14,069 nucleotides of DNA, from contig JAKSLX010000040.1 in assembly GCA_024400915.1 (NCBI GenBank), positions 1 to 14,069 on the forward strand. The letters run 5' to 3'. A program made the translations under genes and the position numbers. Positions 12,244 through 14,069 of the stretch are shown here, piece after piece; the first letter of the stretch is position 1, and each line of letters starts with the position of its first letter. The stretch is from Treponema sp. Its GTDB lineage: Bacteria; Spirochaetota; Spirochaetia; Treponematales; Treponemataceae. The notes beneath the pieces are model-generated. The model was not told where the DNA came from. It made no database searches and was given only the letters and a program-made list of their open reading frames with translations.

Positions 12244-14069
12244 CTAGTTTTCGGCAAAAATGTCAAAATTTGCCGGAATTACTCTTGTTACTTCAATTGC
12301 TTCAATATCACTGATAGTTTTCGCAATTGGAGTGCTTCCTGAATCTGAAGCTGGTGAAGTTGAACCAGTGGAAGCAGCCTTTGGCATCTTTTTCGCTTCC
12401 TTGATGATCTGCTTAAACTTTCTGGAACTAGGAAGAGATTCAATCTGCTTCATAATCCATTCAATGTTTGGAATTTTCATGAAGGATTTGTTCTTGAATC
12501 TTGGATCTTCGTAGTAAACGACTTTTTTACCTTTGTAAGGCGGCATTCCCTGATTCATGATGATTGCCCGGCTGAATTCCAGTTTCATAAGTTCATCAGG
12601 ATTTATAAGTGATGTACTTGTTTCCTGGCTGCTTCGTGAAATGTTGTTGAATCCAACCTGGAACTTGTTTCCGCTTGCACTGATGTTATCCAGAAGAACA
12701 GAACGATTACCGATTGATTCGCTGAATGTTCGAGCATCTTTCAAAGAACCAGGTGCATAAAGGATGATAGTCTTACAGTGGTCAAGGAACGGATGGTTCT
12801 CGCCATAAACATCAATAATCTGATTCAATGCCTGGCAGACAATGAAGAAGGTCACCCCATAGCCCGCTAAAATTCCGGCGTTTAACGCTATGTCTGGGAA
12901 ATATCCTAGGACGGGGAACTCGTCCAGAAGGAACAGGCATGGAATCTTAAGTTTTACTTCGTTTGCGTTTGTTTCACCTGCAGAAAACTTCTTAATCATG
13001 AATGTGATAATCATTCTGAACACAGGACTGATACGTTTGATGTGGTTGTAAGGAACAATCAGATACAAACTGATACCGTTCTTTGAATTGATGAAGTCAT
13101 CAACGCTAAAGTCAGAATATGCTGTTGCATTTGCAAGCAAAGGGTCCTGGAAGAGCGAAATCTTACTGAAAACAGTAGAGTAGGTAGAAGCTCTTTCCTT
13201 TGGTGTCTGGATTTTACTTCTGTTTGCTGCTTCAACAATCAACTGATGGATTTTGTCGTTTCCGTGGTCTGCATTGATCATATCATCAAGCATTTTTCCA
13301 CCTGGTCCGCCAGTTTCTTCATCATCCTGTCCTTCTTTCTTTTCCTCATCATTCGTAGCCTGAGAGAAAACATGAAGAACAGTTGCAAGATTCTTGTCTT
13401 TCCATGGAATGTCTTTGCAGAAACGAACATGCATTACTACACCAGAGAAAATGTCTCGGGCAGTATTGTTGAAGTACTGTGTTGCTCCATCACTGGCTGC
13501 TTTTGCTGAATCTCCTCCAAAGAAGATTTCACCGATTGTATCAGCCCAGGAGAATGCTTCAGAAGGACTGTCTGGAATTTCCCAGATTGGATTGTAATGT
13601 GCTGTGTTGTTGTCAGCGTCCAGAGGTCTGAACGGAATAACTTTACTGAACTTAGAACGATAACCAGCAGTTGCAGCCCAGTTTTCACCTTTCGGATCAA
13701 AGATAACCATAGAGCCACGACCTTTGATGACTTTCTTATGAAGTTTCTTATCGTATGCTTCGTATGGAACTCCATAGTTCAGACATGTGGGAATAACGTT
13801 AGAAACACCCTTTCCACTGCGGGTAGGAGCTATCATAAGTGTATTTGTACGACCTGAATGACATACAAGAGCTGCTGGTTTTTTACAGTGAAGAGTTAGA
13901 GATGCTTTTTCTGCATCAATTTTGTAGTTTACCTTTGCTTCTGCAAGTTCTCCACAAACTACACCATGCTGCTGAAGCATTCCATAGTTTTTTAAGTCCT
14001 TACGTGTAGCAAAACGAGCTGTACCGTGAATGTGCTGATTCTTCTGATGACTGTTTACAAAAATGCTTG
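12244..14069 (-). CDS. traG: TraG/VirD4 family type IV coupling protein, 5' end beyond the right edge
   Basis: The ATPase that brings the relaxase-DNA substrate to the channel. The frame stays open to the window edge. The 29 codons before the Met at 13980 read HIHGTARFATRKDLKNYG at their end, the conserved TraG lead-in (G-x-A-R-x-A-x-x-x-[DE]), so that Met is internal and the true start and N-terminal membrane helices lie outside. Counted from the Met at 13980, Walker A APTRSGKGVS is at 51-60 and Walker B PCLFLLDEFPVLG is at 347-359. The FDPKGEN motif near 94-100 is also typical. An acidic Gly-rich insert (EEKKEGQDDEETGGPGG) sits near 212-228. The C-terminus is Ser/Thr-rich and variable, as expected of a substrate-contact tail. 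It is the most upstream visible gene of the T4SS operon. Confidence 0.93.
   Translation of the reverse strand, partial: SIFVNSHQKNQHIHGTARFATRKDLKNYGMLQQHGVVCGELAEAKVNYKIDAEKASLTLHCKKPAALVCHSGRTNTLMIAPTRSGKGVSNVIPTCLNYGVPYEAYDKKLHKKVIKGRGSMVIFDPKGENWAATAGYRSKFSKVIPFRPLDADNNTAHYNPIWEIPDSPSEAFSWADTIGEIFFGGDSAKAASDGATQYFNNTARDIFSGVVMHVRFCKDIPWKDKNLATVLHVFSQATNDEEKKEGQDDEETGGPGGKMLDDMINADHGNDKIHQLIVEAANRSKIQTPKERASTYSTVFSKISLFQDPLLANATAYSDFSVDDFINSKNGISLYLIVPYNHIKRISPVFRMIITFMIKKFSAGETNANEVKLKIPCLFLLDEFPVLGYFPDIALNAGILAGYGVTFFIVCQALNQIIDVYGENHPFLDHCKTIILYAPGSLKDARTFSESIGNRSVLLDNISASGNKFQVGFNNISRSSQETSTSLINPDELMKLEFSRAIIMNQGMPPYKGKKVVYYEDPRFKNKSFMKIPNIEWIMKQIESLPSSRKFKQIIKEAKKMPKAASTGSTSPASDSGSTPIAKTISDIEAIEVTRVIPANFDIFAEN

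Noticed and set aside
1..14069. CRISPR array, tRNA, rRNA, insertion sequence, relaxase or oriT
   Set aside because: No regular spaced repeats, no transposase or relaxase motifs, and no structured RNA genes were seen on either strand; nearly all sequence is accounted for by coding genes.

Overview
The window is one arm of a conjugative mobile element (plasmid or integrative element; no replication, integrase or relaxase gene is visible to decide which). It comes from a low-GC, diderm-type bacterium. The host guess rests on AT-rich codon use, strong GGAGG-type Shine-Dalgarno sites, occasional TTG starts, cleavable signal peptides on pilin-type proteins, and a Trb/VirB type IV secretion set. A host-associated spirochaete such as Treponema would fit, but that is inference, not proof.

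Right two thirds (about 3.5-14.07 kb), all on the minus strand: a T4SS operon in the order traG/virD4 (cut by the right edge), RHH regulator, trbB/virB11, trbC/virB2, unknown 92-aa gene, trbD/virB3, unknown 94-aa coiled-coil gene, trbE/virB4, trbJ/virB5, trbL/virB6, unknown 136-aa coiled-coil gene. This is the IncP/Ti/Tn4371-type order, except that two uncharacterised small genes flank virB3 and the expected trbF-trbG-trbI (virB8-virB9-virB10) block is absent after trbL. Most junctions are overlapping or tightly coupled. The longer gaps after virB2, virB4 and trbL each hold an inverted repeat that could tune expression of the segments.

Middle (2.06-3.5 kb), plus strand: a compact three-gene operon running convergently into the end of the T4SS operon, with 2 nt between stop codons. 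Its centre gene encodes two tandem HTH-like repeats followed by a shortened MazF/PemK-like domain that appears to lack the catalytic loop. The flanking 148-aa and 97-aa products are unrecognised. This cassette is the best candidate for something undescribed.

Left (1-1.9 kb), minus strand: two related genes whose products carry what looks like a degenerate ArdC-type N-terminal (ssDNA-binding, anti-restriction) domain without a metalloprotease, then the first ten codons of a further gene cut by the left edge. An AT-rich 179-bp divergent regulatory region (1881-2059) separates these from the plus-strand cassette.

The genes probably work as follows: VirB11, VirB4 and VirD4 are the ATPases; VirB3 and TrbL form the inner-membrane channel; VirB2 and TrbJ supply pilus and surface components; the RHH protein is a DNA-binding regulator or relaxosome accessory; and the ArdC-like proteins may protect transferred DNA. 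No intergenic stretch exceeds 300 bases.
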